Below, piece by piece: positions 1-11,729 of a stretch of 64,000 nt of DNA. The position numbers were made by a program, and so were the translations under genes. Positions within the stretch are counted from its first letter, which is position 1. Each line of letters opens with the position of its first letter. The DNA lies in assembly GCA_020284085.1 (NCBI GenBank), contig JACEVL010000482.1, positions 112,001-176,000 on the forward strand, in the 5' to 3' direction. The notes beneath the pieces were generated by a model. That model searched no databases and was not told where the DNA came from. It saw only the letters and a list, made by a program, of their open reading frames with translations. This stretch comes from Aporrectodea caliginosa (Eukaryota > Annelida > Clitellata > Crassiclitellata > Lumbricidae).

Positions 1-391
1 AGTACAGAACACGCCAACGACGTCACTCTCATCTATTGACACCCATTGCGTGTCCGGATATATATAGGCCTACGATCCGCGTGCAGATAGATAGGCTACT
101 TTGTGCAAAATAAATACGAAAATTTCCAATCTGAATATCATTGTGGCGAAGTTGTTATTCCCCAGTGAATGGGACAAGCACGTGGCAGTTCACTTAAAAT
201 TCAACAATAGCTAGCTGGAGACTCATTAACAGAATGAGATAAACATCCTTACGAATAAACGAAACGTCCAGCTAGACTGGTAATGGCAGAAACTAGGGCC
301 GAATGACAGACAAACAGATAACCAGGCAGAGAAAACAAAATATGTGAACTGCATGGTTTGTATTAGAAGAATGAGAGCACAACGCAGGTCA

Positions 392-466
392 AAACAGCGC
401 AGAGAAAAACAGCGCAGAGCAAAACAGTGCAGAGCAAAACAGCGCAGAGCAAAGCAGCGCATAGCA
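392..466. repeat. 15-bp tandem repeat, about five copies
   Basis: A unit close to AACAGCGCAGAGCAA is repeated about five times with small changes. It makes open frames on both strands (a Lys/Arg/Gln-rich one on + and a Cys/Leu-rich one on -), but these follow from the repeat and are not evidence of a gene. I see nothing recognisable in 1-390. Confidence 0.75.
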
Positions 467-789
467 ACCTCAGTGACGCATACAGGAGGACGCAGTGGCC
501 CGAAAATCGATGCCAGGAAACGGACGAGGGCAATAAAGAGGGAAAAGTAGTAGACTTCATTCATTCAATAATTTCGGAATCTGAAATCTTATTGCTCGGT
601 GTAGGAGGCATGGAAAATATTTTCATGTGAAACGCCAGCTTTTAGGTTTGGCGAAAAATTGGTTTACTGCACAACAACAAGGTTAATATTATTAAGTAAG
701 TATAAAGTAGGCTAAGTAGGCTCATATTCTTTAATACACCAATTGCTAATCACATTTTGGTTTACTGTACATGTGAATCGCATTTATGT

Positions 790-1420
790 ATTCGGTAAGT
801 CCTAACAACACTCCAATATCTAAGCAAGGGAACAAAGACGATCTGGCAAATTACAGGCCCATATCCATATTATCTTATTTTTTTAAACTTCTTGACAGTT
901 ATGTACCAACGTCTTTATAATTATGTTTCTAAAATGAATATCCTATATCCCTCTCAACATGGCTTGCGATCGGGCCACTCTACTGCAATGGCAATTTCTA
1001 AAAGGCAAGACAAAATTTCCCAAGCTATAGATAACAACGAGTACTGTGTAGGCATATCTTTGGACTTATCGAAAGCCTTCGATACTGTTGACCATAGGAT
1101 ACTCTTAAACAAACTTGAGGAATATGGTATAAGAGAAATCCTCTGATTATGGTTCAAGGATTAGGCTACTTACCTTGCGATTTCAGCGAGTGAACTGTAA
1201 CTATAAACTATCCACATTTAAAGTAATTAAATACGGGGTCCAGCAGGGTTCAGCAGGCCCCTACTAGGTCCGTTATTGTTCCTACTTTACATCGACGACT
1301 TACCAAATACATCGTCACTTATCCATTTTATATTATTTGCTGATGATTCCAATGTTTTCCTCACACATAGTTCTTACTTCCCTGGCTTCTAAATGACCCA
1401 GAAGCTTGAAAAATCCATTA
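790..1420 (+). pseudogene. LINE reverse-transcriptase remnant (CR1/jockey-like)
   Basis: Translation in shifting frames gives the usual order of LINE reverse-transcriptase blocks: NYRPIS near 855, SQHGLRSGHST near 955, LDLSKAFDTVDHR near 1062, GVQQGS followed by GPLLFLLYIDDL near 1235-1310, and FADDSNVF near 1338. The reading frame is broken by a stop at about 1143 and by several shifts, so this is a dead fragment. The FADD box is the polymerase catalytic motif. Assignment to a CR1/jockey-type clade is from the general motif pattern only. Confidence 0.85.
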
Positions 1421-1611
1421 CCGTTATTGGCCATTATTAATACGTCAAAATATGAACTTATAACGCCTGTGCTTAAACCATAGACCCTTTTATTTAAGGG
1501 TCTATGACCTCAAGTTCTCAAACCGATCCATACCCCCACACTGCACCTCAACTATGGAGATAATCTTCTCCTGAATTCCGCGTATTCTCAGTTCCTTCGC
1601 TAGTAAAGTAA

Positions 1612-2203
1612 GTAAGTAAGTATATCCTTTATTGAAAAACCAACTGCTAACCGCAGTTTGGTGTACAAAGATCATCAAATATAAAAAAATTTAAGTATAA
1701 AGCATCCGTGTGACAAATGTTTTACGAGATAGAGAGTTTGCCTTAGGTATTATTCTATTGTGGGTTCTGGGGCGTAGCGAGTATGAAACAGTTTTCACGG
1801 GAGGCAGTAGTTGATGTAATACATGTGCAGGGTTGCTGATGATGGTAGAAAAGAGGTTAGAGTCTGCTTTTCTGCAAAGTTGTTCGAAACTTTGGTAGGA
1901 TTCCGGTAGATAACGAGACCGGACCAGTCGCCGTATAGTTGCCTGAAGACGAGAGCGTCCCTCTACCCCCACAAAGCCCCACCACGCCGGGGCCGCATAG
2001 AGCATCCGCGACACTGTGGTAGCATTTGTTACATCACACAGAGATTGGCCCTTTAACCCATGTGCTGAGAAACCGGAAGTCAAAAACTGAGGAGGGTAAG
2101 CAAGCTGCAATAGGAGCGTTTTAAGTTTAGCTCTGAATGAGATAAGAGAACTGACAGAATTCACAAAACTGGGCAGTGAATTCCAAAGCTTTGAACAAGC
2201 CAC
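1612..2203 (-). pseudogene. LINE 3' end, C-terminal ORF2 fragment
   Basis: The minus strand encodes a C-terminal LINE region with a typical end: CSKLWNSLPSFVNSVSSLISF (upstream, in one frame) and then RSRLQATIRRLVRSRYLPES. The 3' side carries the CAAACTGCGGTTAGCAGTTGG-like tail next to a short TACT repeat at 1605-1622. A related but different copy lies at 40415-40800. The segment is truncated and appears to be two pieces of the same family joined or rearranged. Confidence 0.75.
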
Positions 2204-2425
2204 TGTAAAGGCGCCCTGCCTCCTCTCCTTGGTATCTCTGGCAACCGGACTCGGACCTCCAGAGACGTTCTATTCCAAATCGAAGTATCACTTCTTTAAG
2301 TATTCCTACCGACCGACCCTAACGCATCCGATTCCTCGCCTTCCATGCCTTCTCGTCCTCAACAAAACCCGCCTTAGCAGCCGCTCGCCTCCTCTCTTTG
2401 GTCTCACTGGCAACCTGACTCGGAC

Positions 2426-2562
2426 CGGTGGCGTAAATCATGGGGGGGACAGAGGGGACAGTCCCCCCCAAAGTTTTGACTTAAGCCCTGCTGTCCCTTC
2501 CAAAATCCGGCCCTCGTAGGTACTCTGTCCCCCCCAAAGTTATGTATAGATTTTCGCCTCTG
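2426..2562. mobile_element. hAT-type MITE, 8-bp target duplication ACTCGGAC
   Basis: A 137-bp non-coding element begins CGGTGGCGTAAATC and ends GATTTTCGCCTCTG. It is flanked by the perfect 8-bp direct repeat ACTCGGAC (2418-2425 and 2563-2570). An 8-bp duplication and CAGTGGCG-like ends are typical of hAT transposons. A sister copy of the same family is at 11835-11970. No transposase is present, so it must be mobilised in trans. Confidence 0.85.
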
Positions 2563-2993
2563 ACTCGGACTCCATTAAATCGAGTCAAATTTTGACATCC
2601 TATCGACAGTTGTAGGATTCAAAATGTTGCGTCCTGTTTGACACTAAAATTGGACTTCATTTTAACAACATCGTTTAGCAGCCTTTAAACGAAATTCACA
2701 TGTAGGATCATTCGTGTTTATAGAACTGCGCTGATTGCACCTTCATTGTTTCACCCTGCACTAAAACACATTGTCCAGATGTAAACTTTATCGACTCGCT
2801 CATTCAATCGACTCGCTCATTCATTCTTTGCTGCAAACACATCCTGCTATTAAACACTTAAGAATATTAAGAACACAACAGAACATTTAGATCGAAATGC
2901 ATAGAAAAACACCGGGGGATTGTGGAGCAATGACGACCTGTCAGACAAAATTACAAAGACTGTGCCACGGATAAAAAAAATAACCCAACTTAA

Positions 2994-3957
2994 CCCTAGG
3001 GCTACCAAGCTTTTTTTGTAACACGGACTACCAAGGGGGGGTGGTTACCACCCCCCCTGGATTTCGGGTTTGGTTTCACATATCATAACTTGTAATATAG
3101 CAATGGATTCAGCATTCATTTCTGCACAGAATGGTATATTTAGTTGTACATTATGTGAATGCACCTCGAAATTACATCACTTTTAACAATGGAACCCATT
3201 AATTAGCAATATTTTATATTATTGCGTACATTTTGTACTTTTGGATAAACAAATATAAGATTATGTGTGTTTTGAAACTAATCTATGTATAAAAGATACA
3301 CAAAATCACCCCTACACATGTTTATATAGTATAAATGTACATCCATACATATATATCCACACATATATATCGGTTTACGTTGTAATGCTGTATTCAGCCA
3401 TTTTCACACAGATTACGCGTATTATTATTTATTTTGATCACTTCCGGTATTCAAAAGACAAAGATGTAGGTATGCAAATGAAGCCCTACATTCCCTCTAA
3501 AGAATGGTATCTTTGTTTCTCTTCCAGGAAGACAAATGAATATGCTACAGACAAAAACTAAGGGGGAGTGCTTCCATTCAGCCATTTTTCACACATATTA
3601 CGCGTATTATTATTTATTTTGAGCACTTCCGGTTGTCTCAGGTCAACTCAGTGACCATAGAAATGTAGCCCCACATTCCCTCTATAGAATGGTAAAATTT
3701 ATGTCTCTTAATATTAAATGACGGATAAGATATAGTCGAAAATCTAGGAGGGGGTGGTATCCACCCCCACTGGTGCCTCGGGTATATTGTCTATAACTTT
3801 TGAACGGTGTGAGATATCATCTCACATTTTACCTCAAAACGTGTGTAAATGAACCCCCTACAGCTGCCTAAAAGGTCAAATTTTTATTCCATACGGAAAA
3901 AGTTTGAGATGAAAAAAACCTAGGGGGTGGCAACCACCCCCCTTGGTAGCCCGAGGG
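2994..3957. mobile_element. piggyBac-like non-autonomous element in TTAA target
   Basis: The element is flanked on both sides by TTAA (2990-2993 and 3958-3961) and has terminal inverted repeats: CCCTAGGGCTACCAAG at the left and CTTGGTAGCCCGAGGG at the right. TTAA target sites and CCC-starting ends are the piggyBac signature. Inside are two direct copies (about 3385 and 3570) of a stretch containing CAGCCATTTTCACACA and TTACGCGTATTATTATTTAT, and three GGGGGTGGT-type blocks. No transposase frame is visible. Confidence 0.8.
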
Positions 3958-4027
3958 TTAATTCGAAGACCCAATGCCAGGGAAAGACAATGGAACAACT
4001 TAGATCTTGCCAATCAGCCAACACAAA

Positions 4028-4174
4028 CAGTGGCGGCGCCAGGGGGGCTAGGGGGTGCTTAGCCCCCCTAACTGCGGTTCAGCCCCCTAAAAGGAAAAAA
4101 AAGAAAGGTCAAGGTCGTCGCATGGTTTTTTGAGCATCAGCCCCCCCAAACCTGAAATCCTGGCGCCTCCACTG
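4028..4174. mobile_element. hAT-type MITE, 8-bp target duplication AACACAAA
   Basis: A 147-bp element with near-perfect ends CAGTGGCGGCGCCAGG and CCTGGCGCCTCCACTG, flanked by the perfect direct repeat AACACAAA (4020-4027 and 4175-4182). The interior is G-run then C-rich and non-coding. Confidence 0.9.
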
Positions 4175-4182
4175 AACACAAA

Positions 4183-4997
4183 TGCGATTGATTACGTAAT
4201 GAGTTTATTAAAACAATAGGCAGTTAATATCACACAATGCACCGTACACATGCAGGATTCGAAGGAAACAGAACCAGCGCCAGACCAAGTCCCAGCTGGA
4301 TAGATACTACGATATAACATAACTTGGACTCAGTGATTAAATTGCTTACCCAAAGGTGGCGAACCCCCGAATTTTCTTCACAATCGAAAGCCTAAGCCTA
4401 CCTGATGAATCTACAAACGATACTCGCTATTCGCTATTGGGATAATTTGTGCTAATGCAAAGAGCGGTAATGTTCACACAATGTAGGCTGTTGAACAACT
4501 TAACTTTACGTTACTATCTTAAAGTTAAACTGTTTCAGTTGGCTAATGTTACAAAATGACTAAATAATAATTTAAAATTTCTTTTTTCAGTTTCGCGTAA
4601 AATACGATATTTAAACTTTTTTTCTATATCTCATTTCAGACTTTTCGTAGACCCCTGAAGGGTTCGTAGGCCGTAGGCACAGTGCCTACTGTGCCTAGTG
4701 GATAAAACGGCTCTGGGGGATAACACATAAAATGAAATGAATGAATTGAGAATCATAGGGTCGATTACTGTAACGAAAGCACATTTTTGTGACTGGTCTT
4801 CTCTTTTAGGCGACGGATCTCATAGTTTAGGTGGCGGATCTCAAATCCGAGGTACCGGATCTCAGATCCGGTGAGATCCGACTGAATTTAACCACTGCTT
4901 GGACTAACACTAAGGAAGCAATGGACAGTTTGAAATGACCGAGGAAAATGGAAATTATTTATTCCTATCCATCGCCGCCAAATGATTGACTGAAATT

Positions 4998-4998
<1 letters not shown>
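4183..4998. other. No gene seen
   Basis: AT-rich sequence with no supported exon. A short cluster of GATCTCA/GATCCG-like words repeats near 4815-4880 (CGGATCTCA several times), which may be a small degenerate repeat. Confidence 0.5.

Positions 4999-5054
<56 letters not shown>
4999..5054. repeat. (ATC)n microsatellite
   Basis: About 18 uninterrupted ATC units. Confidence 0.95.
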
Positions 5055-5339
5055 GCCATCATTAGTTATTCAGATGAATACAGTCAAATTTACCATAAAC
5101 AGTCATACAGTGCATTTCGTTCATGCACTGTTAGGCCTACTACTGCCAAACATTATCCAGAAAACGGTAATTATTGCATATGACCCTTTTGGATTGACCT
5201 TTCCACTTTTGCATCATTTACTTGAAGATTTTGCGTTTGTATTGACTGCTGTTAGTGTGATCTTATGCTGTGGATGCTTTGTCAATAAATGGCTCATTTA
5301 CTTATTTTTTTATATTGATTTGAAACCGACCTTACATGC

Positions 5340-5475
5340 CTGACGATTTATTTTTAACCAAGCGTCCGTGATTCATAAGCATGTTCCCGCGACATAGCTT
5401 TCTTTAATTGGGCGCTATAGAAATCTCGAAATTACGATGACAATTACAATCTTTCGTAGTCGTAAGTAAATGTAG
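5340..5475 (+). repeat. SINE/LINE tail family ending GGGCGCTATAGAAATCTCGA
   Basis: This is one of several dispersed copies of a repeat whose 3' part reads GGGCGCTGTAGAAAGTTCGAGATTAC-like. Other copies are near 9570-9860, 47080-47190 and 56715-56870. The TGACC(C)...GATCTTGACC head seen in those copies is weak here. It is non-coding. Confidence 0.55.
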
Positions 5476-5748
5476 CCTTCATATTTAACGGTAAATTCAG
5501 AGGCGTAGTGAAGGTACGTTTCCAAATAAAGTGCATGACTTTGATATGGAAACTGCGATTGATTGCGATTTTACTCGACCGATGTTTTGTGCACTATGGT
5601 AACTGCGCTACAGGTCATTATCAAAGTAAAAGTTTAAATGTATTGTATCGTAATAATAATTGGAATAATGAACGAGCACCTACCTTATTCTGTCTCGCGT
5701 TTTGGTCGAACGTTTGATCACGAAGAGCTAAAAAAATCTTTAATCGTA

Positions 5749-5826
5749 AACTCCACATTTCTAAAGCGCTACTCTAAAACTAAGCGCAGGGCACCAGCTT
5801 ATTCACGAGCGCTGAATAACACTTCC
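5749..5826 (+). repeat. Dispersed repeat with AGCTTATTCACGAGCGCTG core
   Basis: The core AAAGCGC-ACTC-AAA-C-AAGCGCAGGGCACCAGC... followed by TTATTCACGAGCGCTG recurs at 17396-17450, 29475-29530, 36460-36605 and (5' part only) 37597-37632. It is probably a SINE or LINE-end family. The 17.4 and 36.5 kb copies also share a downstream GAGTCC-GTTGCCAGAGGA-CAGAGAG stretch. Confidence 0.6.
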
Positions 5827-6189
5827 TAAATAGGCTTCTGCGATCATTCGACCGGGATTATTGTTACCGTAGTAGAAGCTCTTCAATCCATCAGAGTGGT
5901 CCAAACGAACATTTAATTCAGACAAAGGATTTGCTTCGATGAACTACGTCTCTTATAGGACCATCGTCCAGCTCTGCACTTAAATATTCAAAGAACAATT
6001 GTCTTTTTCGTTCGTCATAATATTTACTCTGCTAGCAATCCAGCAAATGAGTGGCATTATCAAACGCATCTACATGTAACGTTGCAGCTGTTGACTCACG
6101 TTTGTACTCACCCGATAATTATTCCATTTCATTTTATCTTCAGTGGGATTCCGTGCGCAGTAGGCCTATATATATATATAGTCTATATG

Positions 6190-6377
<188 letters not shown>

Positions 6378-6729
6378 ATGTATGTGTATACGAAATTGGA
6401 GCTCGTTCAAATAATATTCATTTTTTCCTTAATACAGATCGCACACTACTATCTTGCGTCCTGACATAAGATGTATTCTAAAACTGTTTGGCGTCCTCAC
6501 CCTTGTTTCCTGTTCGACCGTCAAACCACACAAGCCATCTCACGACCAGCAAGTCAGCAAATCCACCACCACAAGACACCACCTCAAGACACCACCTGAA
6601 GAAAGAGAACTCTGCGACTTTATTGTGTAGCCCCTTTTGCTGGTCCTTCAGCCGATGAGTACTTGGATCTCTTCATCCTCAGCGAATGGCAGGCTTCAAC
6701 TTAGATCATTGGTCATCTATAGATCCAAT

Positions 6730-7642
6730 TAGTGATGTAAATTTACCGGTAAAATATTTTTGCGGTAAAAAATCTGGATTTTTTACCGGTCAAATTGGTA
6801 AAATATGGTAAAAAATGGTAAAAAATGATTTAAATGATATAATATCTTGGTTATGTTCCCCAACGGTGTGTTTAGCCATTTATCAGTTACAGACAAATAT
6901 TGAAATCCCTTAGTAGTCCTTTTGAATTGCTAAATAGACAGTTTGTTTGAGAAAAACACATTTTTATTACAAAGTGAGTTTTCGTCCACTGTCACAAATT
7001 GCAATAATTGTTGTAGCCTTAATTGTAGGCTAAGTGATTCAGCCCAGATGAAAACTTCTCTTATATTTGGTAGACCTATATATCAGGTCTCATTCACTTT
7101 TAAAGCTACAACTTATCTGTTCTAGTAGGTAGAAACAGAAGATATATAGGCTCCAGTGTAGCTGTCTATTAGGTCCTACAGTAGCCTAATATTACTTGCC
7201 ACTTGCTGGGAGATTTCATAGGTAGATTTCTGCTACAGAAAATGGTGCATGAAAACTAGTTGAAATTTTGGAAGAACTAACCGAGTATTATTTCAACACA
7301 ATTCTGCAATCATCCTACATTATTTGTCAAAGGGTGATGAGCCCGTGAACAGAAAGAAAGAAGTTTACATAGCAAAGCGCATAGGGCATAATTTTATATC
7401 TGAGCCACACCCAAGCGTATGATCAGTTGCTACAATCTTGTGAATGAAGCTGACATTGAAAACCTTAAGTGAATATGGATACTAATAATATTTATTATGT
7501 TATTTAATAGGCCCTAAGTGAAAAGAAATAAAACTTTAAGCATTGACCATTTTAATCATTTTTTTACCATATTTTACCATTTTTTACCACGGTAAAATAT
7601 AATGTGGATTTTTTACCGGTAAAAAATCATTTCACATCACTA
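6730..7642. mobile_element. hAT-type non-autonomous element, 913 bp, TSD GATCCAAT
   Basis: The ends are TAGTGATGTAAATTTACCGG (left) and the inverse of TAGTGATGTGAAATGATT (right), flanked by a perfect 8-bp duplication GATCCAAT (6722-6729 and 7643-7650). Both subterminal regions are packed with GGTAAAA/TTTTACC motifs, which could be repeated transposase-binding sites. The centre (about 6880-7540) shows no transposase frame. Confidence 0.9.
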
Positions 7643-7745
7643 GATCCAATGCTCAGAACACCAGCATCGAAAAGAATGTTTTTCAAACACTAATCAAACA
7701 CTATCAGACGTATACCTATAGCTACACGCAAAGTACGGCCATGCA

Positions 7746-8010
7746 GTGGGGCGCGGTGGTGTAGGGGTATGTTCGGTGCCTTGCAGCCGGAGGGTTGCGG
7801 GTTCGAATCCACCTCAAGGGGTATGTTTGTTGCCTTGCAGCCGGAGGGTTGCGGGTTCGAATCTACCTCAAGCCGCCGCGTAGGGACCCTGGGCAAGTCC
7901 TTCACTCGCAATTGCTCATGCGCTTCGGCGTGAAACTCCGATTCAGTGTCCGCGCTGTAGTCGGGAGCGCCTCTGAGTAGAAATCTTGAAGGGGCGCTAT
8001 ATAAATATCT
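7746..8010 (+). repeat. tRNA-derived SINE with duplicated tRNA head
   Basis: The head GCGGTGGTGTAGGGGTATG contains an A-box-like stretch, and GGGTTCGAATC is a good Pol III B box. The head's second half (GGGTATGTT-G-TGCCTTGCAG to GGTTCGAATC-ACCTCAAG) occurs twice in tandem, so there are two B boxes at about 7799 and 7853. The body ends GGGGCGCTATATAAATATCTG. A related single-headed copy is at 52905-53075. Confidence 0.8.
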
Positions 8011-8332
8011 GAAATGGAATGCAATTAGCACACCATGGGGTGCTATAGACATCCTATTCCAGAAAGCTGATTTTGTGCTGCACTGTGAAAATTCAGGCCA
8101 GAGGAACGACCAGGTCATCTTTGCACCAGAACGAAGATATCTACGGAACGGATAGGACCAAGAAGCACTACTTCCTGAGATAATAACTATGGAGCACAGC
8201 CCATGCGGCAGCTAAGCATGGATATTAAGATCTTACTCTCAATGCATGTGCGCATCGGCAACCAGTGTTATACTGCCTACAGCTGTAACATTATTGAACA
8301 TACATGTAATATAGGAGACCGTGAACGAAATT

Positions 8333-8420
8333 CACGAGCCCAGAAATGACCCATAGGCCTATACCCATATGGGACCCGTATAGAGCCCATATGGGTCCCA
8401 TCTGATGCCCATAGAAATTC
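8333..8420. repeat. CCCATATGGG palindrome-rich repeat
   Basis: Short blocks such as CCCATATGGGACCCG and GAGCCCATATGGGTCCCAT alternate over about 70 bp. A similar arrangement (GAGCCCATATAGGACC ... CCCCATATGGGTCCCAT) is at 25655-25725 inside the last intron of the L-gulonolactone oxidase gene, so it is a dispersed element. Confidence 0.6.
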
Positions 8421-9560
8421 TAGCAGAGACACTAGTATGATCCATTGGTGACTATAATCCTTTCATTTCCCTAAGAACCGGGTCAGTTAATATCTGGATC
8501 AGTTTGCCATTGCACCTTGGTTGTTCGCCTGATTCATAGACCTGCCTTCTATTTGAACATTGTTCCATTTCTAGACCGATCAATTTTTGCATATTTAGCA
8601 TCAGTAACTTGACGACCTATCTGGATCCATCGATGCAGGCTTTTCTGTTGCGTTAAATATACACGGCTATCAATGGCGATCGTGTAGCCTCTACCCTGCT
8701 CATTTTTCACTGAATTGATCGGGTGAGATCATGCACCACTGCCGCCACTTTGAATGGTTGTCACGCCCTGGGTGCCATTGTCTGACGCCTCTGTTTAGAA
8801 TGCGTGTAATGATGATCGCAAAATCAACCAACACCAATGACACTGATATCGATCGAGTCTGTCTGTCTGTCTGTCTGTCTGTGTCTGTCTGTCTGGCTGG
8901 CTTTCTGAATGCCTCTTAGCTGTTCAGACGCTCAAAGTCTAAGCTCAATCTACGGTGACTTTCACGTCAAATGATTCCCGAAAACTACTAGAAATTACAG
9001 TAGAATTTTTTTAATAATAAGGCTTATATTGATTAATGCACACTGATGGACTGTATTAAGCTGGTGTAGTAGGCCCATAGGCCTACTCTTAAAACAAATT
9101 TGACTTCAGCTTTATTATTTTCTTTTGTTCCCCATCGCTGGAGCTATTAGGCTATTCAGAGACAGATTTAACAATATGCTGCTGTATACTAGGCCTATAC
9201 CAACTTTTCTTATGCCCTTAGTATTTACTGTATGTTTCAACGATCTAATTGTTACTAATATCATTATAATAATATTTATTTATTTATTGTCTCGCTCACA
9301 GTTTCAAAATAGGGCCTACATTTAGGCTAATGTTCGCTTTTAATTTTAAATTTTTAAGTGTTACGGTAGGCCTACTGCCGCCTCTGAACTGTGCCGCCCC
9401 CATAGGCCATTGCCTCCTTTGCTCCTATTTGCCTTCGTTGCCTTCAGTTAACTCTGATTTCTGATGTTCGTTCACCCAACAGTTTTCATCTGTTGATAGG
9501 ATCCTTTCCCAACAGACGCGGCTTCCGAGGGAAGCCGCCGCAAAAGCAGGTGCCCAAACG
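8421..9560. other. No gene seen
   Basis: AT-rich sequence with a short GTCT microsatellite at 8860-8895 and several TAGGCCTA words. No exon can be supported. Confidence 0.5.
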
Positions 9561-9564
9561 TAGA

Positions 9565-9860
9565 AAAGCCTGCTTGACCCTTTGGATCTTGACCTCGAGC
9601 CGATGTTCACATTACCTTACCCTACCCAACCCTTCCCTACATTCACTGCCAATTCTCGAGTCCGCAGCTTAGCTGACCTTTTTCGATCTTGACCTGAAAC
9701 TGATTTTAACTCCCCGGCTATCTATTTTTTTTACTAAGTGCCTGTGACTAGCCTAAGCTGGTTCCCGCGACTTGGCCTTTTGGGCGCTGTCAAAGTCTCG
9801 AGATCGCCTGGACCCTGTGGATCTTGAAGATTACGAAGGCAAGACCCTTCGAAGTTGAAG
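9565..9860 (+). repeat. Tandem or nested copies of the GCTTGACC...GGGCGCTG repeat
   Basis: GCCTGCTTGACCCTTTGGATCTTGACC at about 9568 matches the head of the 47080 copy. GGCCTTTTGGGCGCTGTCAAAGTCTCGAGAT at about 9772 matches the tail. Two to three incomplete copies seem to lie in a row. Confidence 0.55.
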
Positions 9861-9902
9861 TGTTGAAGTCTGTCGAAAATTAGCCATCATCATCAAAATA
9901 CA

Positions 9903-9973
9903 GGTCCTACCGAGATTTGAACTCGGATCGCTGGATTCAAAGTCCAGAGTGCTAACCATTACACCATAGGACC
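9903..9973 (-). tRNA. tRNA-Gln (anticodon TTG)
   Basis: The minus strand folds as a full cloverleaf. The 7-bp acceptor arms are GGTCCTA and TAGGACC. The D-arm/A box is TGGTGTAATGGTTAGCA, the anticodon stem is CTGGA/TCCAG around loop CTTTGAA with anticodon TTG (reads CAA, Gln), and the T arm/B box is CCGAGTTCAAATCTCGG. All stems pair and no intron is present. The gene-encoded 3' CCA is absent, as normal in animals. Unlike the SINE heads elsewhere in the window it has an intact acceptor stem and no SINE body. Confidence 0.93.
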
Positions 9974-11137
9974 ACATGAACTGAAACTGCAAATAATAGG
10001 TTTTGATTGGGTAGACGTAGTTGGATTACCATCTTCGATATCAATTGATAAGCTAAAACGTTATTCATAGATCTTGCATTTTCCAATGCCTGTCATGATT
10101 TGTGGCCTTTGCTTAGCCCTATTTTATGGCTTCATTGTTACATATAGCTCTCAGGCCGTTGTTATCTTATACCACAGCTCAGAATTTTATTTTATATCAT
10201 TCGCTAGGTGGCGAGCACATTAGGTGGCACAAAGTCCTGATGAGTCGAGTATCATGCGAGTCAATATAAATAATCAGCGGAAATGATATAGCGGTGGTCA
10301 TAGACATCATAATATTACTAAAATGTAAGATGTCTATATGGTTGTGGTGCGTGGTGGTGGCGGTAGTGGTGATGATGGTGACGACGACGATGATCATATG
10401 CTGATGAGCTGATGATCATGACAACCGCATAGATGATGAAAGTGTGACTGATCTCTTTAAATTCAGTGCACTCGTACACTGGCCTATCTTAATCGTAGGC
10501 TAATTTAGAAGTAGCCTATATATATAGAGCAACCAATGAGAGTTGAATTGTAGTTCATTCACAGACACTCAGTCAAACAACATCATTAGGCAGGTAGGCT
10601 ATAGGCCTAGGACCTACGTTAGGTTTGGATCCAGGTTAAGATCAGAGGACCGTGCAGGCAGATTCGGACAGCCAGGGTGGTCATAGAAAGTTAGAATGGG
10701 AACGGCAAGAGTGGTAATGGTAGCAGAGGAATCAATCAGCTTTATGGAAGAGATGCAGTCTGAAAACAAGCAGTCTTGCATGTTTTCAGTTCTGAATGAA
10801 AGACCTACACAGAGATTACAAGTTACGGGGCTTATGATTCATGAGTAGACCGAATAGCAGTAATTGGACTTTGCAATATTCTCACCTAACTAGGCCTACA
10901 CTAGAACAACGGGTAATAAATGACGTGCCTAAAATTGAATGCCTGTATACTTTCTGCACGATGAAAGATAGCAACATTTCTAGTTGGCTGCGTCATATTT
11001 TGGTAGCTTGCGGGCCTATAGATTATAGGCCTACTGATAAGTGATAACCCGGCCATTCAACGTCAAAATCTCTGTCTCACTATAATATTATATAGCTCCT
11101 GCATTTTGCATTTATTGCTTAGTCATTGGCATCATGC
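9974..11137. other. No gene seen
   Basis: AT-rich intergenic sequence with a GAT/GAC-rich patch near 10330-10425 and several TAGGCCTA words. No exon is supported. Confidence 0.5.
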
Positions 11138-11145
11138 CCGAGGGC

Positions 11146-11729
11146 CATAGGCGGAGACTGTATTTAAATTTTTTGAATTTCCACACTGTAATGGTTGCAT
11201 TTTAAGCTATCATCTGAAAAATTGCTCTATAATATGAGTGCTGATAGGAACCATGCAGCTGTCACTCGTAGCTTACATGTAGTTTGAGTCGTGTTTGAGT
11301 TTGGGGGAGGGGTTGTGACCCCTCCCCATCTAAAAATTTTGAATTTCCACACTATAATGGTAGCATTTTATGCTGTCATCTGAACAAAATTGCTTTATTA
11401 TTTGAGTGCTGATAAGAACCAGCTGTCACTCCTGGCAAACATGTAGTTTGAGTCGTGTTTGAGTTTGGGGAGGGGTTTGTGACCCCTCCCCATCTAAAAA
11501 TTTTGAATTTCCACACTATAATGGTAGCATTTTAAGATTGTCATCTGAACAAAATTGCTTTATTATTTGAGTGCTGATAAGAAGAACCAGCTGTCACTCG
11601 TAGCTATTATTATTATATTCATGAAATATTTCAGAAATATTGGGGGGATATAAGCAGCTCCGTCCCCCCCGACATCAAGTTTGGGGGGGGGGACCGTCCC
11701 CCGCTGTCCCCCCTAAGTCTCCGCCCCTG
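11146..11729. mobile_element. hAT-type element with internal ~170-bp tandem repeats, TSD CCGAGGGC
   Basis: The ends are CATAGGCGGAGACT (left) and AGTCTCCGCCCCTG (right), flanked by a perfect 8-bp duplication CCGAGGGC (11138-11145 and 11730-11737). The interior is about 2.5 direct copies (starting near 11165, 11329 and 11493) of a unit with GAATTTCCACACT-TAATGGT, GAGTGCTGATA and GGGGAGGGGTTGTGACCCCTCC. The unit is non-coding. The G/C blocks could form a hairpin in each unit. Confidence 0.87.

Noticed and set aside
344..550. Arg/Gln-rich basic peptide frame
   Set aside because: Produced by a 15-bp tandem repeat; no conserved domain and no splice or promoter support.
7690..8118. 142-codon minus-strand frame
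   Set aside because: Lies across a tRNA-derived SINE; the repeated NPQPSGCKA is the antisense of the doubled B box.
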